Source of the DNA: Micrococcus sp. EYE_212
GTDB lineage: Bacteria > Actinomycetota > Actinomycetes > Actinomycetales > Micrococcaceae
Reading direction: 5' to 3'
DNA: 64,000 bases
NCBI RefSeq assembly: GCF_023147585.1
Contig: NZ_JAHXOZ010000012.1
Location: 1 to 64,000, forward strand
The position numbers were made by a program, and so were the translations under genes. Below the pieces are notes generated by a model, which saw nothing but the letters and a program-made list of their open reading frames with translations, was not told where the DNA came from and made no database searches. Of this stretch, positions 51,031 through 60,130 are shown piece after piece; positions within the stretch are counted from its first letter, which is position 1; each line of letters begins with the position of its first letter.

Positions 51031-51094
51031 CGCGTGGCTGACGCCCTGCACGCGTGATGCCCTCCAGTGATGGGCACGCGCCGCAGACCCCGGT

Positions 51095-51125
51095 GAGAGC
51101 CCGGCCGTGACCCGGCCGGGCTCTC
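51095..51125 (+). terminator. Intra-operon terminator between the SBP and permease genes
   Basis: GAGAGCCCGGCCG (51095-51107), loop TGACC, CGGCCGGGCTCTC (51113-51125): a 13-bp perfect stem followed by TCCG. It lies 64 nt after the SBP stop. Partial termination here would keep the binding protein in excess over the membrane parts. Confidence 0.8.
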
Positions 51126-51191
51126 TCCGTGAACCGCGGCTCCGCCGCACCTCCTCATCCTCCGCACGCGCACGGAAGGCCACCCCCTGTT

Positions 51192-52712
51192 GTGCTGAAA
51201 TTCATCCTCAAGCGCCTCGGCAGCTCGATCCTCGTGCTGTTCGGCGCCTCGATCCTCCTCTTCTTCCTCACGGTCCACTCCGGTGACCCCCTCTCGGACC
51301 TGCGGGAGTCGCAGAGCAACAACCGCGAGAACCTGATCGCCGCCCGCACCGCCTTCATGAACCTCGACCAGCCGTGGTACGTCCGCTACTGGGACTGGCT
51401 GAAGGGCGTGGGCGGCTGCGTCACGGGCAGCTGCGACCTCGGCACGAACCGCTCCGGCCAGCCGGTCGGCGAGCTGCTCAGCCTGGCCGCCGCCTCCACC
51501 CTGCGACTCGTCGTGCTGGCCACCGTGCTCGCCATCATCATCGGCGTCGCGGTGGGCATCATCACCGCCATCCGCCAGTACTCGGGCCTCGACTACGCGG
51601 TGACGTTCCTGATCTTCCTCTTCTTCTCCCTGCCCGTCTTCTGGGCCGCGGTGATCCTGAAGGAATACCTGGGCATCCGGTTCAACGACTGGATCGCGGA
51701 CCCGACGCTCAGCTGGCCGGCCCTGCTCCTGGCCGCGCTGATCGCCGGCCTGATGCTGCAGGCGGTCATGGCCGGCGACGCCAAGCGCCGGCTCTTCACC
51801 TTCGCCACCACCGCGGCCTTCGTGGTCCTGGTCGGCTGGCTGCTGTTCGCGATGGACTTCTGGCGCAACCCGCGGATGGGCCCGATCGTCCAGCTGCTCA
51901 TCGGCCTGGCCGTCGCCGTCGGCGCCACCATCGTGGTCGCCGGCCTGCGCAACCGCTCGGTGCTCAAGGCGGCGCTCGTCACCGTGGCCCTGGGCATGGT
52001 CGGCTACTACGCCACCTACGGCCTGCTGATGACCAACCCCTCCGGGCTGCTGCTCGCGGGCCTCGGGGTGCTCACGATCCTGGTGGCCGTCCTCGTGGGA
52101 CGCCTCCTCGGCGGCTTCTCCAAGGGCTCCGCCGTCGCCGTCTCCATCGTGACGGCGCTCCTGATGGGCGTGGCCATCGTGGCCGAGCACCTGATGAACT
52201 ACTGGCCGACGCTCCTGCGCATGAAGCCCCGCCCGATCTCCGTGATCGGCTCGGGCACCCCCAACATGGAGGGCCACTTCTGGGTGCTCTTCCTGGACCG
52301 CGGCGCGCAGCTCGTCCTGCCGACCATCCTGCTGACCATCATCTCGGTGGCCACGTACTCGCGGTACACGCGCTCCTCCATGCTCGAGGTCTCGCGCCAG
52401 GACTACATCCGCACGGCCCGGGCCAAGGGCCTGGGCGAGCGCCAGGTGATCCTGAAGCACGCGTTCCGCAACTCCCTCATCCCCATCACCACCATCATGG
52501 CCTTCGACTTCGCGGGCCTGATCGGCGGCGCGGTGATCACGGAGCAGGTGTTCGGCTGGAAGGGCATGGGTGAGCTCTTCGCCACCGGCCTGCGCGAGGT
52601 GGACCCCATGCCCGTCATGGCCTTCTTCCTCGTCACCGGCACCGCCGCCGTGCTGATGAACCTCGTGGCGGACGTGCTCTACGCCGTCCTCGACCCCCGA
52701 ATCCGAGTGTGA
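51192..52712 (+). CDS. Peptide ABC transporter permease, DppB/OppB type, 506 aa
   Basis: The first transmembrane subunit. LKRLGSSILVLFGASILLFF is the usual N-terminal helix and the C-terminal third carries the BPD/EAA motif (RTARAKGLGERQVILKHAFR). At 506 aa it is longer than the usual 310-340: extra helices (about residues 170-340, including LLLAALIAGLMLQAVMAGDA and VAVLVGRLLGGFSKG) are inserted before the EAA loop. GTG at 51192 starts the hydrophobic core; a GTG at 51129 would lie within the terminator tail. Confidence 0.92.
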   Translation: MLKFILKRLGSSILVLFGASILLFFLTVHSGDPLSDLRESQSNNRENLIAARTAFMNLDQPWYVRYWDWLKGVGGCVTGSCDLGTNRSGQPVGELLSLAAASTLRLVVLATVLAIIIGVAVGIITAIRQYSGLDYAVTFLIFLFFSLPVFWAAVILKEYLGIRFNDWIADPTLSWPALLLAALIAGLMLQAVMAGDAKRRLFTFATTAAFVVLVGWLLFAMDFWRNPRMGPIVQLLIGLAVAVGATIVVAGLRNRSVLKAALVTVALGMVGYYATYGLLMTNPSGLLLAGLGVLTILVAVLVGRLLGGFSKGSAVAVSIVTALLMGVAIVAEHLMNYWPTLLRMKPRPISVIGSGTPNMEGHFWVLFLDRGAQLVLPTILLTIISVATYSRYTRSSMLEVSRQDYIRTARAKGLGERQVILKHAFRNSLIPITTIMAFDFAGLIGGAVITEQVFGWKGMGELFATGLREVDPMPVMAFFLVTGTAAVLMNLVADVLYAVLDPRIRV

Positions 52713-52719
52713 GAGCCCC

Positions 52720-53922
52720 ATGACGACTGACAACACCTCCACGCCGGTCTCGAAGACCGAGGCGCAGCAGATCTTCGACCTGGCCGAGGCCGAGGACGCC
52801 AAGCTGCGGCAGACCTCCGGCAAGTCCTTCTCGCAGGGCGCGCTGGTCCGGAAGCGCTTCTTCCGTCACAAGGCCGCGATGATCTCCCTCGTGGTGCTCG
52901 CGTTCGTGGCGATCATGGCCTTCACCTCCATCGGCTACGGCGGCCTGCCCGGCTGGTGGGACAAGTCCTACACCGACGCCGCCCCGATCGTGAACGAGGG
53001 GCGCCCCACCATGTCGCTCGTCCCTCAGTTCCTGGGCGGCGAGGGCATCCGCTGGGGCGAACACCCCTTCGGTCAAGAGTCGACGGGCAAGGACTACTTC
53101 GCCCTCGTGATGCGCGGCACCCAGCAGTCGATGATCATCGCGATCATCGTGGGCCTGCTGTCCACGGTGATCGGCGCGCTCATCGGCGCCGTCTCCGCCT
53201 ACTTCGGCGGCTGGGTCGACTCGGTTCTCATGCGCCTGACCGACCTGATCATCGTCATCCCGCTGCTCGTCCTCGCGGCCGTGCTCGGCCAGATGGCGGC
53301 CGGGCTGAAGATGGGCATCTTCCCCCTCGCGGTGGTGCTCGGGCTCGTGTCCTGGACATCGCTGGCCCGCCTTGTGCGCGGTGAGGTGCTCTCCCTCCGG
53401 GAGAAGGAGTACGTGGCCGCGGCCACCGCGATGGGCGCCTCCTCGGGCCGCATCATCCTCAAGCACCTGCTTCCCAACACGATCGGCGTGATCGTCGTGA
53501 ACGCCACCTTCGCGATCGCCGGCGCTGTGCTGCTGGAGACCTCGCTGTCCTTCCTCGGCTTCGGCGTACAGGCCCCCGACACCTCCCTGGGCCTGCTCAT
53601 CAGCCAGTACCAGAACTCCTTCACCACGCGTCCGTGGCTGTTCTGGTGGCCGGGCATGATCATCCTCGCCGTCGCCCTCTCCGTGAACTTCCTCGGCGAC
53701 GGCCTCCGCGACGCCTTCGACCCGCGCCAGGCCGGCGCCGGGCGCCACAAGCGCGGCCTCTTCGGCCGACGCGCCGCCATGACCGAGGCCGGCGCCGTCA
53801 CCGCCGGCGGCCTGCAGACCGCCCCGACGGCCCGCGCCGCCGAGGACGTCGATGCCGCCGAGGACGTCGCGCCGACCGAGGCCGACGCCCGTCGCGGCCG
53901 TGACGGAGGCGGCGCACTGTGA
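52720..53922 (+). CDS. Peptide ABC transporter permease, DppC/OppC type, 400 aa
   Basis: The second transmembrane subunit: an N-terminal charged helix (KTEAQQIFDLAEAEDAKLRQ), VLAFVAIMAFTSIGYGG, an outward loop with WWDKSYTDA, then a typical BPD domain with LREKEYVAAATAMGASSGRI (EAA loop), LLETSLSFLGFGVQ and LGDGLRDAFDPR. A C-terminal Ala/Glu/Asp-rich tail (about residues 345-400) is cytoplasmic and variable. Starts 7 nt after dppB-like and overlaps the ATPase start as GTGA. Confidence 0.94.
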   Translation: MTTDNTSTPVSKTEAQQIFDLAEAEDAKLRQTSGKSFSQGALVRKRFFRHKAAMISLVVLAFVAIMAFTSIGYGGLPGWWDKSYTDAAPIVNEGRPTMSLVPQFLGGEGIRWGEHPFGQESTGKDYFALVMRGTQQSMIIAIIVGLLSTVIGALIGAVSAYFGGWVDSVLMRLTDLIIVIPLLVLAAVLGQMAAGLKMGIFPLAVVLGLVSWTSLARLVRGEVLSLREKEYVAAATAMGASSGRIILKHLLPNTIGVIVVNATFAIAGAVLLETSLSFLGFGVQAPDTSLGLLISQYQNSFTTRPWLFWWPGMIILAVALSVNFLGDGLRDAFDPRQAGAGRHKRGLFGRRAAMTEAGAVTAGGLQTAPTARAAEDVDAAEDVAPTEADARRGRDGGGAL

Positions 53923-55964
53923 GCTCGAGCGCGAACGACAAGAAAGGCCGTTTCATGTTCGGCAAGAAGAAGAAGGACGTGGCCCCGGCCACCGAGACCG
54001 CGCTGACGCAGCCGGCCCCGACCGACGGCCCCGTCACCGCGGCGGACTTCCCCGAGGTGGGACCGCACGGCGTCGACGCCGCCGGGACGCACGGCTCCTC
54101 CGCCGTCGACCTCGACGCCGTGGGTGCCGCGGTGCCCGGCTCCTCGGGCACCGCGTCCGCGGATGCGGCAGACGTCCGCCCGGCCGCCCCCGTGGTCGGC
54201 GAGCGCACCGTCGTCGAGCCCGCAGGCGAGGGCGTCGTCGCGGGGCCGACCACGAGCGCGATCGGTGTGGTCACCCGCCACGACGACCGCGCCGGCGAGC
54301 CCGTGCTCGCGTTCAAGGACGTGGACGTGCAGTTCAGCACCGAGTTCGGCCCGGTCCACGCCGTGAAGGGCGTGACGTTCGACGTCAAGCCCGGCGAGGT
54401 CGTGGCGCTCGTGGGCGAGTCCGGCTCGGGCAAGTCCGTGACCAGCTCCACCGCGATGGGTCTGCTGCCCTCGAACGCGGACATCACCGGCTCGGTGCGC
54501 CTGGCCGGCCAGGAGATCCTCACGATGTCCCCGGGACGGCTGCGCTCGGTGCGCGGCAAGGACGTGGCCATGGTCTTCCAGGAGCCCATGACCGCCCTGA
54601 ACCCCGTGCTCACGGTGGGCGACCAGCTCACGGAGGCCCTCGAGCTGCACGGCATCGCCTTCGGCACGGAGGCGGACAAGCGCGCGATCGAGCTGCTCAC
54701 CATGGTGGGCATCCCGGACCCGGAGAACCGTCTCAAGCAGTACCCGCACCAGTTCTCCGGCGGCCAGCGCCAGCGCATCGTGATCGCGATGGCCATCAGC
54801 TGCTCGCCGAAGATGATCATCGCCGACGAGCCCACCACGGCCCTCGACGTGACCGTCCAGGCGGAGATCCTGGAGCTGCTGCGCTCGCTGAAGAGCAAGA
54901 TGAACACCGGCATCCTGCTGATCACGCACAACATGGGCGTGGTCGCGGACATGGCGGACCGCGTGTGCGTGATGCTCCACGGCGAGCTCGTGGAGCAGGG
55001 CTCCGTGCACCAGGTGCTCCAGCACCCGCAGCACCCCTACACGCAGAAGCTGCTCTCGGCCGTGCCCCGGCTGGGCGCCGCCTACCAGGTGGCCGAGCCG
55101 GAGCCCGTCACCTCCACGCAGACGCGGGCCCGGTACGCGATCGAGGCGGAGAACCTCAACCTCGAGTACGACCACCGGGGCAAGAGGAACCGCGTGGTGC
55201 ACGACGTCAGCTTCACGGTGGCGCCCGGGGAGATCCTGGGCCTCGTGGGCGAGTCCGGCTCGGGCAAGTCCACGATCGCGAAGTCCGTGCTCGGGCTCCT
55301 CCCGATCGCCTCGGGTGCCCTGCGCATCCAGGGCGAGGACCTCGCGACGATCCCGAAGGCGCAGCAGAAGGCCCTGCGTCGCCGGATCGGCGTCGTGTTC
55401 CAGGACCCGGCGGCCTCGCTGGACCCGCGCTTCCCGATCGGCGACATCATCACCGAGCCCATGGTGGTCCACGGCGTGGGGGACCGGCGCTCGCGCCTGG
55501 CCCGCGCCGAGGAGCTCCTGGACGCGGTGAAGCTGCCGCGCAGCGTGGTGAACCGCTTCCCGCACGAGCTCTCCGGCGGCCAGCGCCAGCGCATCTCCAT
55601 CGCGCGTGCGCTGACCCTGGATCCCGAGGTGCTGATCGCGGACGAGCCCACGTCGGCGCTGGACGTCTCCGTCCAGGCCGCCGTGCTCGACATGTTCGCC
55701 GAGCTGCAGCACCGCTACGAGTTCGCGTGCCTCTTCGTGTCCCACGACCTGGCGGTGGTGGACATGCTGGCGCACAAGGTGCTCGTGCTCAAGGACGGCA
55801 AGCAGGTGGAGCAGGGTCCCGTGGAGGAGGTGCTGCACCACCCGCGCGAGGAGTACACCCGCCGGCTCCTGGCCGCGGCCCCCGTGCCGGACCCGGACCA
55901 GCAGGCCGAGCGGCGTCAGCAGCGCCGCGAGTTCCTCGCCTCCCTCGGCGAGGGCGTGTACTGA
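53919..55964 (+). CDS. Peptide ABC transporter double ATPase (DppD-DppF fusion), 681 aa
   Basis: Two ABC domains in one chain energise import. Domain 1: Walker [10 protein letters not shown], signature [16 protein letters not shown], Walker [12 protein letters not shown]. Domain 2: [41 protein letters not shown]. Each has the Opp-type C-terminal extension ([17 protein letters not shown] and [14 protein letters not shown]). The first 125 residues before domain 1 are Ala/Gly/Val/Asp-rich low complexity, not part of the usual family. The GTG at 53919 overlaps the previous stop; an ATG at 53955 behind AGAAAGG is a strong alternative start. Confidence 0.93.
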   Translation: MSSSANDKKGRFMFGKKKKDVAPATETALTQPAPTDGPVTAADFPEVGPHGVDAAGTHGSSAVDLDAVGAAVPGSSGTASADAADVRPAAPVVGERTVVEPAGEGVVAGPTTSAIGVVTRHDDRAGEPVLAFKDVDVQFSTEFGPVHAVKGVTFDVKPGEVVALVGESGSGKSVTSSTAMGLLPSNADITGSVRLAGQEILTMSPGRLRSVRGKDVAMVFQEPMTALNPVLTVGDQLTEALELHGIAFGTEADKRAIELLTMVGIPDPENRLKQYPHQFSGGQRQRIVIAMAISCSPKMIIADEPTTALDVTVQAEILELLRSLKSKMNTGILLITHNMGVVADMADRVCVMLHGELVEQGSVHQVLQHPQHPYTQKLLSAVPRLGAAYQVAEPEPVTSTQTRARYAIEAENLNLEYDHRGKRNRVVHDVSFTVAPGEILGLVGESGSGKSTIAKSVLGLLPIASGALRIQGEDLATIPKAQQKALRRRIGVVFQDPAASLDPRFPIGDIITEPMVVHGVGDRRSRLARAEELLDAVKLPRSVVNRFPHELSGGQRQRISIARALTLDPEVLIADEPTSALDVSVQAAVLDMFAELQHRYEFACLFVSHDLAVVDMLAHKVLVLKDGKQVEQGPVEEVLHHPREEYTRRLLAAAPVPDPDQQAERRQQRREFLASLGEGVY

Positions 55965-56000
55965 CGGACCGGACGGTCGCCCCGTCCGTCCCCCCGGCCC

Positions 56001-56048
56001 GACGACGGCGGCCCCGGCGCGTATGATCGCACCGGGGCCGCCGTCGTC
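56001..56048 (+). promoter_or_regulatory. typA promoter region inside a 17-bp inverted repeat
   Basis: GACGACGGCGGCCCCGG (56001-56017) and its exact complement (56032-56048) flank a 14-nt loop containing TATGAT (56022-56027), the best -10 hexamer in the window. A weaker hairpin, GGACGG-TCGCC-CCGTCC (55971-55987), precedes it and may terminate the ABC operon. The large repeat may act as terminator, operator or mRNA leader structure. Confidence 0.5.
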
Positions 56049-56090
56049 GTGCGCCCCGCCTCTTTGACTGCCGAACCGGACAGGACCCCC

Positions 56091-58001
56091 ATGACCTCGA
56101 CCGAAACCCGCCGCTCCGATCTGCGCAACGTGGCCATCGTGGCCCACGTGGACCACGGCAAGACCACCCTCGTGGACGCCATGCTCCGCCAGACCGGATC
56201 CTTCGCCGCGCACGGCGACGTGGCCGAGCGCGTCATGGACTCCGGCGACCTCGAGCGTGAGAAGGGCATCACCATCCTCGCCAAGAACACCACGGTGTTC
56301 TACTCCGGCCCGTCGGCCCCCGAGGGCGAGACCGTCACGATCAACGTGATCGACACCCCCGGCCACGCCGACTTCGGCGGCGAGGTGGAGCGCGGCCTGT
56401 CCATGGTGGACGGCGTCGTCCTGCTCGTGGACGCGTCCGAGGGCCCGCTGCCCCAGACCCGCTTCGTGCTGCGCAAGGCCCTCGCGGCCAAGCTGCCCGT
56501 GGTGCTCGTGGTCAACAAGACCGACCGCCCGGACGCCCGCATCGACGGCGTCGTCTCCGACTCCATGGACCTGCTGCTCGGCCTGGCCTCGGACCTCGCC
56601 GAGGAGGACCCGGACCTGGACCTGGACGCCGTGCTGGACGTGCCCGTCGTGTTCGCCTCCGGCAAGGCCGGCCGCGCCTCCGTGAACCAGCCCGAGGACG
56701 GCGCCCTGCCGGACGCCGAGGACCTCGAGCCGCTGTTCAAGGTGATCATGTCCAACATCCCCGCCCCCACCTTCACGGAGGGCGAGGTCCTGCAGGCCCA
56801 CGTGACCAACCTGGACGCCTCCCCGTTCCTGGGCCGCCTCGCGCTGCTGCGCATCTTCAACGGCACCCTCAAGAAGGGGCAGACCGTGGCCTGGGCCCGC
56901 CAGGACGGCCAGCTGAAGAACGTCAAGATCACCGAGCTCCTCGCCACCCGCGGCCTCGAGCGGGTCCCCGCGGAGTCCGCCGGCCCGGGCGAGATCGTCG
57001 CCGTGGCCGGCATCGAGGACATCATGATCGGCGAGACGCTCACCGACGCCGAGAACCCCAAGCCCCTGCCGCTCATCACGGTGGACGATCCGGCCATCTC
57101 CATGACCGTGGGCATCAACACGTCCCCGTTGGCCGGCCGCGTCAAGGGCGCCAAGGTCACCGCGCGCCAGGTGAAGGACCGCCTGGACAAGGAGCTCATC
57201 GGCAACGTGTCCCTCAAGGTGCTCCCCACCGAGCGCCCCGACGCGTGGGAGGTCCAGGGCCGCGGCGAGCTCGCCCTGGCCATCCTCGTGGAGCAGATGC
57301 GCCGCGAGGGCTTCGAGCTCACCGTCGGCAAGCCCCAGGTGGTCACCAAGACCGTGGACGGCAAGGTCCACGAGCCCATGGAGCGCATGACCATCGACAT
57401 CCCGGACGAGTTCATGGGCGGCGTCACACAGCTCATGGCCGCCCGCAAGGGCCGCATGCAGGAGATGTCCAACCACGGCACCGGCTGGATCCGCATGGAG
57501 TTCCTCGTGCCCGCCCGCGGCCTGATCGGCTTCCGCACGCGCTTCCTCACGGAGACCCGCGGCGCCGGCATCGCCTCCTCCGAGGCCGCCGGCTACGAGC
57601 CGTGGGCCGGGGAGATCGAGTACCGCACCAACGGCTCGCTCATGGCCGACCGCGCGGGCACCGCCACGCCGTTCGCCATGATCAACCTGCAGGAGCGCGG
57701 CACGTTCTTCATCAACCCGGGCTCCGAGGTGTACGAGGGCATGATCGTCGGCGAGAACTCGCGCGCGGACGACATGGACGTCAACATCACCAAGGAGAAG
57801 AAGCTCACGAACATGCGATCGGCCTCGGCCGACAACTTCGAGGGCCTCACCCCGCCGCACATCCTCACCCTCGAGGAGTCCCTCGAGTTCGCCCGCGAGG
57901 ACGAGTGCGTGGAGATCACCCCGGAGTCGATCCGCATCCGCAAGGTGATCCTGGACGCCAACGAGCGCAACAAGGCCGCCCGCCAGCGCGCCCGTGCCTG
58001 A
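56091..58001 (+). CDS. typA: Translational GTPase TypA/BipA, 636 aa
   Basis: A ribosome-binding GTPase in stress and low-temperature growth. G1 [16 protein letters not shown]2 with [14 protein letters not shown]3 [15 protein letters not shown]4 [13 protein letters not shown], followed by the EF-G-like beta domain, EF-G III/V domains ([20 protein letters not shown]) and the TypA-specific C-terminal domain (SALMADRAG-like [15 protein letters not shown]). Length is normal. CAGGACCCCC is a weak ribosome site. Its stop overlaps the following small membrane-protein gene by 8 nt. Confidence 0.97.
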   Translation: MTSTETRRSDLRNVAIVAHVDHGKTTLVDAMLRQTGSFAAHGDVAERVMDSGDLEREKGITILAKNTTVFYSGPSAPEGETVTINVIDTPGHADFGGEVERGLSMVDGVVLLVDASEGPLPQTRFVLRKALAAKLPVVLVVNKTDRPDARIDGVVSDSMDLLLGLASDLAEEDPDLDLDAVLDVPVVFASGKAGRASVNQPEDGALPDAEDLEPLFKVIMSNIPAPTFTEGEVLQAHVTNLDASPFLGRLALLRIFNGTLKKGQTVAWARQDGQLKNVKITELLATRGLERVPAESAGPGEIVAVAGIEDIMIGETLTDAENPKPLPLITVDDPAISMTVGINTSPLAGRVKGAKVTARQVKDRLDKELIGNVSLKVLPTERPDAWEVQGRGELALAILVEQMRREGFELTVGKPQVVTKTVDGKVHEPMERMTIDIPDEFMGGVTQLMAARKGRMQEMSNHGTGWIRMEFLVPARGLIGFRTRFLTETRGAGIASSEAAGYEPWAGEIEYRTNGSLMADRAGTATPFAMINLQERGTFFINPGSEVYEGMIVGENSRADDMDVNITKEKKLTNMRSASADNFEGLTPPHILTLEESLEFAREDECVEITPESIRIRKVILDANERNKAARQRARA

Positions 58002-58509
58002 CGCGTCCGCCGAGCGTCCCACCCCGCCGGCGGCGTCCGTCGTCGGCGGGGTGCTGCTCGGCCTGGGAGTCGGCGCCCTCGGCACCGCCACCCACCTGAA
58101 CGCGGCCCCGCTCGCGGGCGCCTGGACCCTGCCGTGGGGCGCCGCCCTGGCGCTGCTGCTGGCGGGGTCCGCCCAGTGGTGGTGGATGCGCCGCACCGCC
58201 GACGCCGGCGGGCGGGCCCTCCCGGCCGGCGCCGCCGTCGCGGTGGGCGCGTTCACCGCCGCGCTCGCGCTCTGCCGCCTGCCGGCGACGGACCGCCTGG
58301 GCCTGCCGTGGACGCCGGACGTGTTCGCGGCGATGCCGGGCGCCGCACTGGCCTCGGTGGCCTGGATCGCGGGCCTGCCCGTGCTCGGCGTGGTGCTGCC
58401 GGCCCTCGCCGCCCGAGGCGGGCGCAGGGGCCCGCGTCGGACCGAGAGAGTACCCTGGGCGGAAGCCCCGAACCCCCATCACCGACGAGAGGTGGACGGT
58501 CAGTCATGA
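57994..58509 (+). CDS. Hypothetical small membrane protein, 171 aa
   Basis: About four hydrophobic helices: VVGGVLLGLGVGALGTATHL, TLPWGAALALLLAGSAQWWW, AAVAVGAFTAALALC and LASVAWIAGLPVLGVVLPAL, with a basic cytoplasmic C-terminus. I recognise no family, but actinobacteria often encode such a short membrane protein between typA and fdxA. The GTG at 57994 overlaps the typA end, and its last codons overlap the fdxA ATG, so all three may be one transcript. Codon use supports expression. Confidence 0.75.
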   Translation: MPDASAERPTPPAASVVGGVLLGLGVGALGTATHLNAAPLAGAWTLPWGAALALLLAGSAQWWWMRRTADAGGRALPAGAAVAVGAFTAALALCRLPATDRLGLPWTPDVFAAMPGAALASVAWIAGLPVLGVVLPALAARGGRRGPRRTERVPWAEAPNPHHRREVDGQS

Positions 58510-58832
58510 CCTATGTGATCGCGTTGCCGTGCGTGGACGTCAAGGACAAGGCGTGCATCGACGAATGCCCCGTGGACTGCATCTACGAGGGCGAGCGCTC
58601 CCTCTACATCCACCCGGACGAGTGCGTCGACTGCGGCGCGTGCGAGCCGGTGTGCCCCGTGGAGGCCATCTACTACGAGGACGACACCCCCGAGGAGTGG
58701 GCCGAGTACTACAAGGCCAACGTCGAGTTCTTCGATGACCTCGGCTCCCCGGGCGGCGCGGCCAAGCTGGGCAAGATCGCCAAGGACCACCCGATCATCG
58801 CCGCCCTGCCGCCGCAGAACGCGGACGCCTGA
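58506..58832 (+). CDS. fdxA: Ferredoxin FdxA (7Fe, 3Fe-4S/4Fe-4S), 108 aa
   Basis: A low-potential electron carrier. The cluster motifs are KACIDECPVDCIYEG (CxxxxxxxCxxxCP layout of the 3Fe-4S site) and CVDCGACEPVCPVEAI (4Fe-4S). An acidic region (DDTPEEWAEYYKANVEFF) and GGAAKLGKIAKDHPIIA follow, as in mycobacterial/actinobacterial FdxA. Start MTYVIALPCVDVKD is the family consensus. TACCCT (58451-58456) upstream may be a separate -10. Confidence 0.97.
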   Translation: MTYVIALPCVDVKDKACIDECPVDCIYEGERSLYIHPDECVDCGACEPVCPVEAIYYEDDTPEEWAEYYKANVEFFDDLGSPGGAAKLGKIAKDHPIIAALPPQNADA

Positions 58833-58838
58833 GCGCCC

Positions 58839-59990
58839 ATGCTCACCCTCCCGGACTACCCGTGGGACACGCTCGCCCCCTACCGTGAGCGCGCGGCCGC
58901 GCATCCGGACGGCACGGTGGACCTGTCCATCGGCACGCCCGTGGACCCCACGCCGGAGCTGATCCGGCGCGCCCTCACCGAGGCCGCCGACGCCCACGGG
59001 TACCCCACCACGCACGGGACCGCCGCGCTGCGCGGGGCCGTGGTGGACTGGTTCGCCCGTCGCCGCGGCGTCCCCGGGCTGGACCCGGCCGCCGTCATCC
59101 CCTCCGTGGGCTCCAAGGAGTTCATCGCGTGGCTGCCGACGCTGCTGGGCCTCGGTGCGGACGACGTCGTGGTGCACCCGCGCACCGCCTACCCCACGTA
59201 CGCGATCGGTGCGCAGATCGCCGGAGCGCAGGCCGTGGCGGCGGACGACCTGGAGGAGCTGGACCCGGACGTGCGCGCCCGCGTGCGCCTCGTGTGGACC
59301 AACTCGCCGGCCAACCCGACGGGCGCCGTCCTCGCCGCGGACGCGCTGAAGCGGATCGTGGACCAGGGCCGCGCCCTCGGCGCCGTGGTGTGCGGCGACG
59401 AGTGCTACGCCGAGCTCGGGTGGGATGCATGGGAGGACACGCGGGTGCCGTGCATCCTGGCCCCCGAGGTCTCCGGCGGGGACCTCACGGGCCTGCTCAG
59501 CGTGTACTCGCTCTCCAAGCAGTCCAACCTGGCCGGGTACCGCGCGGCGTTCGCCGCGGGCGATCCCGCGCTCGTGGCCGCCCTGGTGAACACGCGCAAG
59601 CACGCGGGCATGATCGTGCCCGCGCCCGTGCAGCACGCGATGGCCGCGGCCCTGGCCGACGACGCGCACGTGGCCGAGCAGAAGGACCGCTACCGGCGCC
59701 GCCGCACGCTCCTCAAGCCCGCGCTGGAGGCGGCCGGCTGCGCCGTGGACCACTCCGAGGCGGGCCTCTACCTGTGGACGCGCCGCGCAGACACCGACCC
59801 GTCTGCCGCCACGGAACAGGACTCGTGGGACCTGCTGGGGGCGCTGGCCGACCTCGGCATCGTCGCCGGGCCCGGCGTCTTCTACGGCCCGGCCGGCCAG
59901 GGCTACGTGCGCGTCGCGCTCACGGCCTCGGACGACGCCGTCGCCCGCGCCGCCCGCCGGCTCACCGAGCGCGCAGCCGCGCGGGACTGA
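58839..59990 (+). CDS. dapC: Succinyldiaminopimelate transaminase DapC, 383 aa
   Basis: PLP-dependent aminotransferase of the succinylase pathway to meso-diaminopimelate and lysine. DLSIGTPVDPTPELIRRAL, GYPTTHGTAALRGAV, VIPSVGSKEFIAWLPTLLGL and NSPANPTGAVLAADAL are typical of actinobacterial DapC. The PLP Lys is in VYSLSKQSNLAGYRAAFAAG (SLSKQSN). Starts 6 nt after fdxA, a linkage common in Actinobacteria. The pathway partners dapD and dapE are 3-5 kb downstream. Confidence 0.96.
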   Translation: MLTLPDYPWDTLAPYRERAAAHPDGTVDLSIGTPVDPTPELIRRALTEAADAHGYPTTHGTAALRGAVVDWFARRRGVPGLDPAAVIPSVGSKEFIAWLPTLLGLGADDVVVHPRTAYPTYAIGAQIAGAQAVAADDLEELDPDVRARVRLVWTNSPANPTGAVLAADALKRIVDQGRALGAVVCGDECYAELGWDAWEDTRVPCILAPEVSGGDLTGLLSVYSLSKQSNLAGYRAAFAAGDPALVAALVNTRKHAGMIVPAPVQHAMAAALADDAHVAEQKDRYRRRRTLLKPALEAAGCAVDHSEAGLYLWTRRADTDPSAATEQDSWDLLGALADLGIVAGPGVFYGPAGQGYVRVALTASDDAVARAARRLTERAAARD

Positions 59991-60011
59991 CACCGTCGCC
60001 GCCGCGCCGCC

Positions 60012-60033
60012 CCCGTGCCCCGCCGGGCACGGG
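60012..60033 (+). terminator. Terminator after dapC
   Basis: CCCGTGCCC (60012-60020), loop CGCC, GGGCACGGG (60025-60033), 22 nt after the dapC stop. A TAGCGT at about 60039-60044 just beyond could be the -10 of the citrate synthase gene. Confidence 0.75.
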
Positions 60034-60130
60034 AGTTGGTAGCGTGGGCCGCAGACGTCCCCACGTGCGGTGTGCCCCATCCTCGCGTGCTGCGCGGGGC
60101 CATCCATGAACCACGACGAGGGAGTTTCCC

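Noticed and set aside
53199-58256. Minus-strand open frame of 1685 codons
   Set aside because: Antisense to the peptide ABC genes and typA, all strongly supported; composition typical of a reverse-frame shadow.
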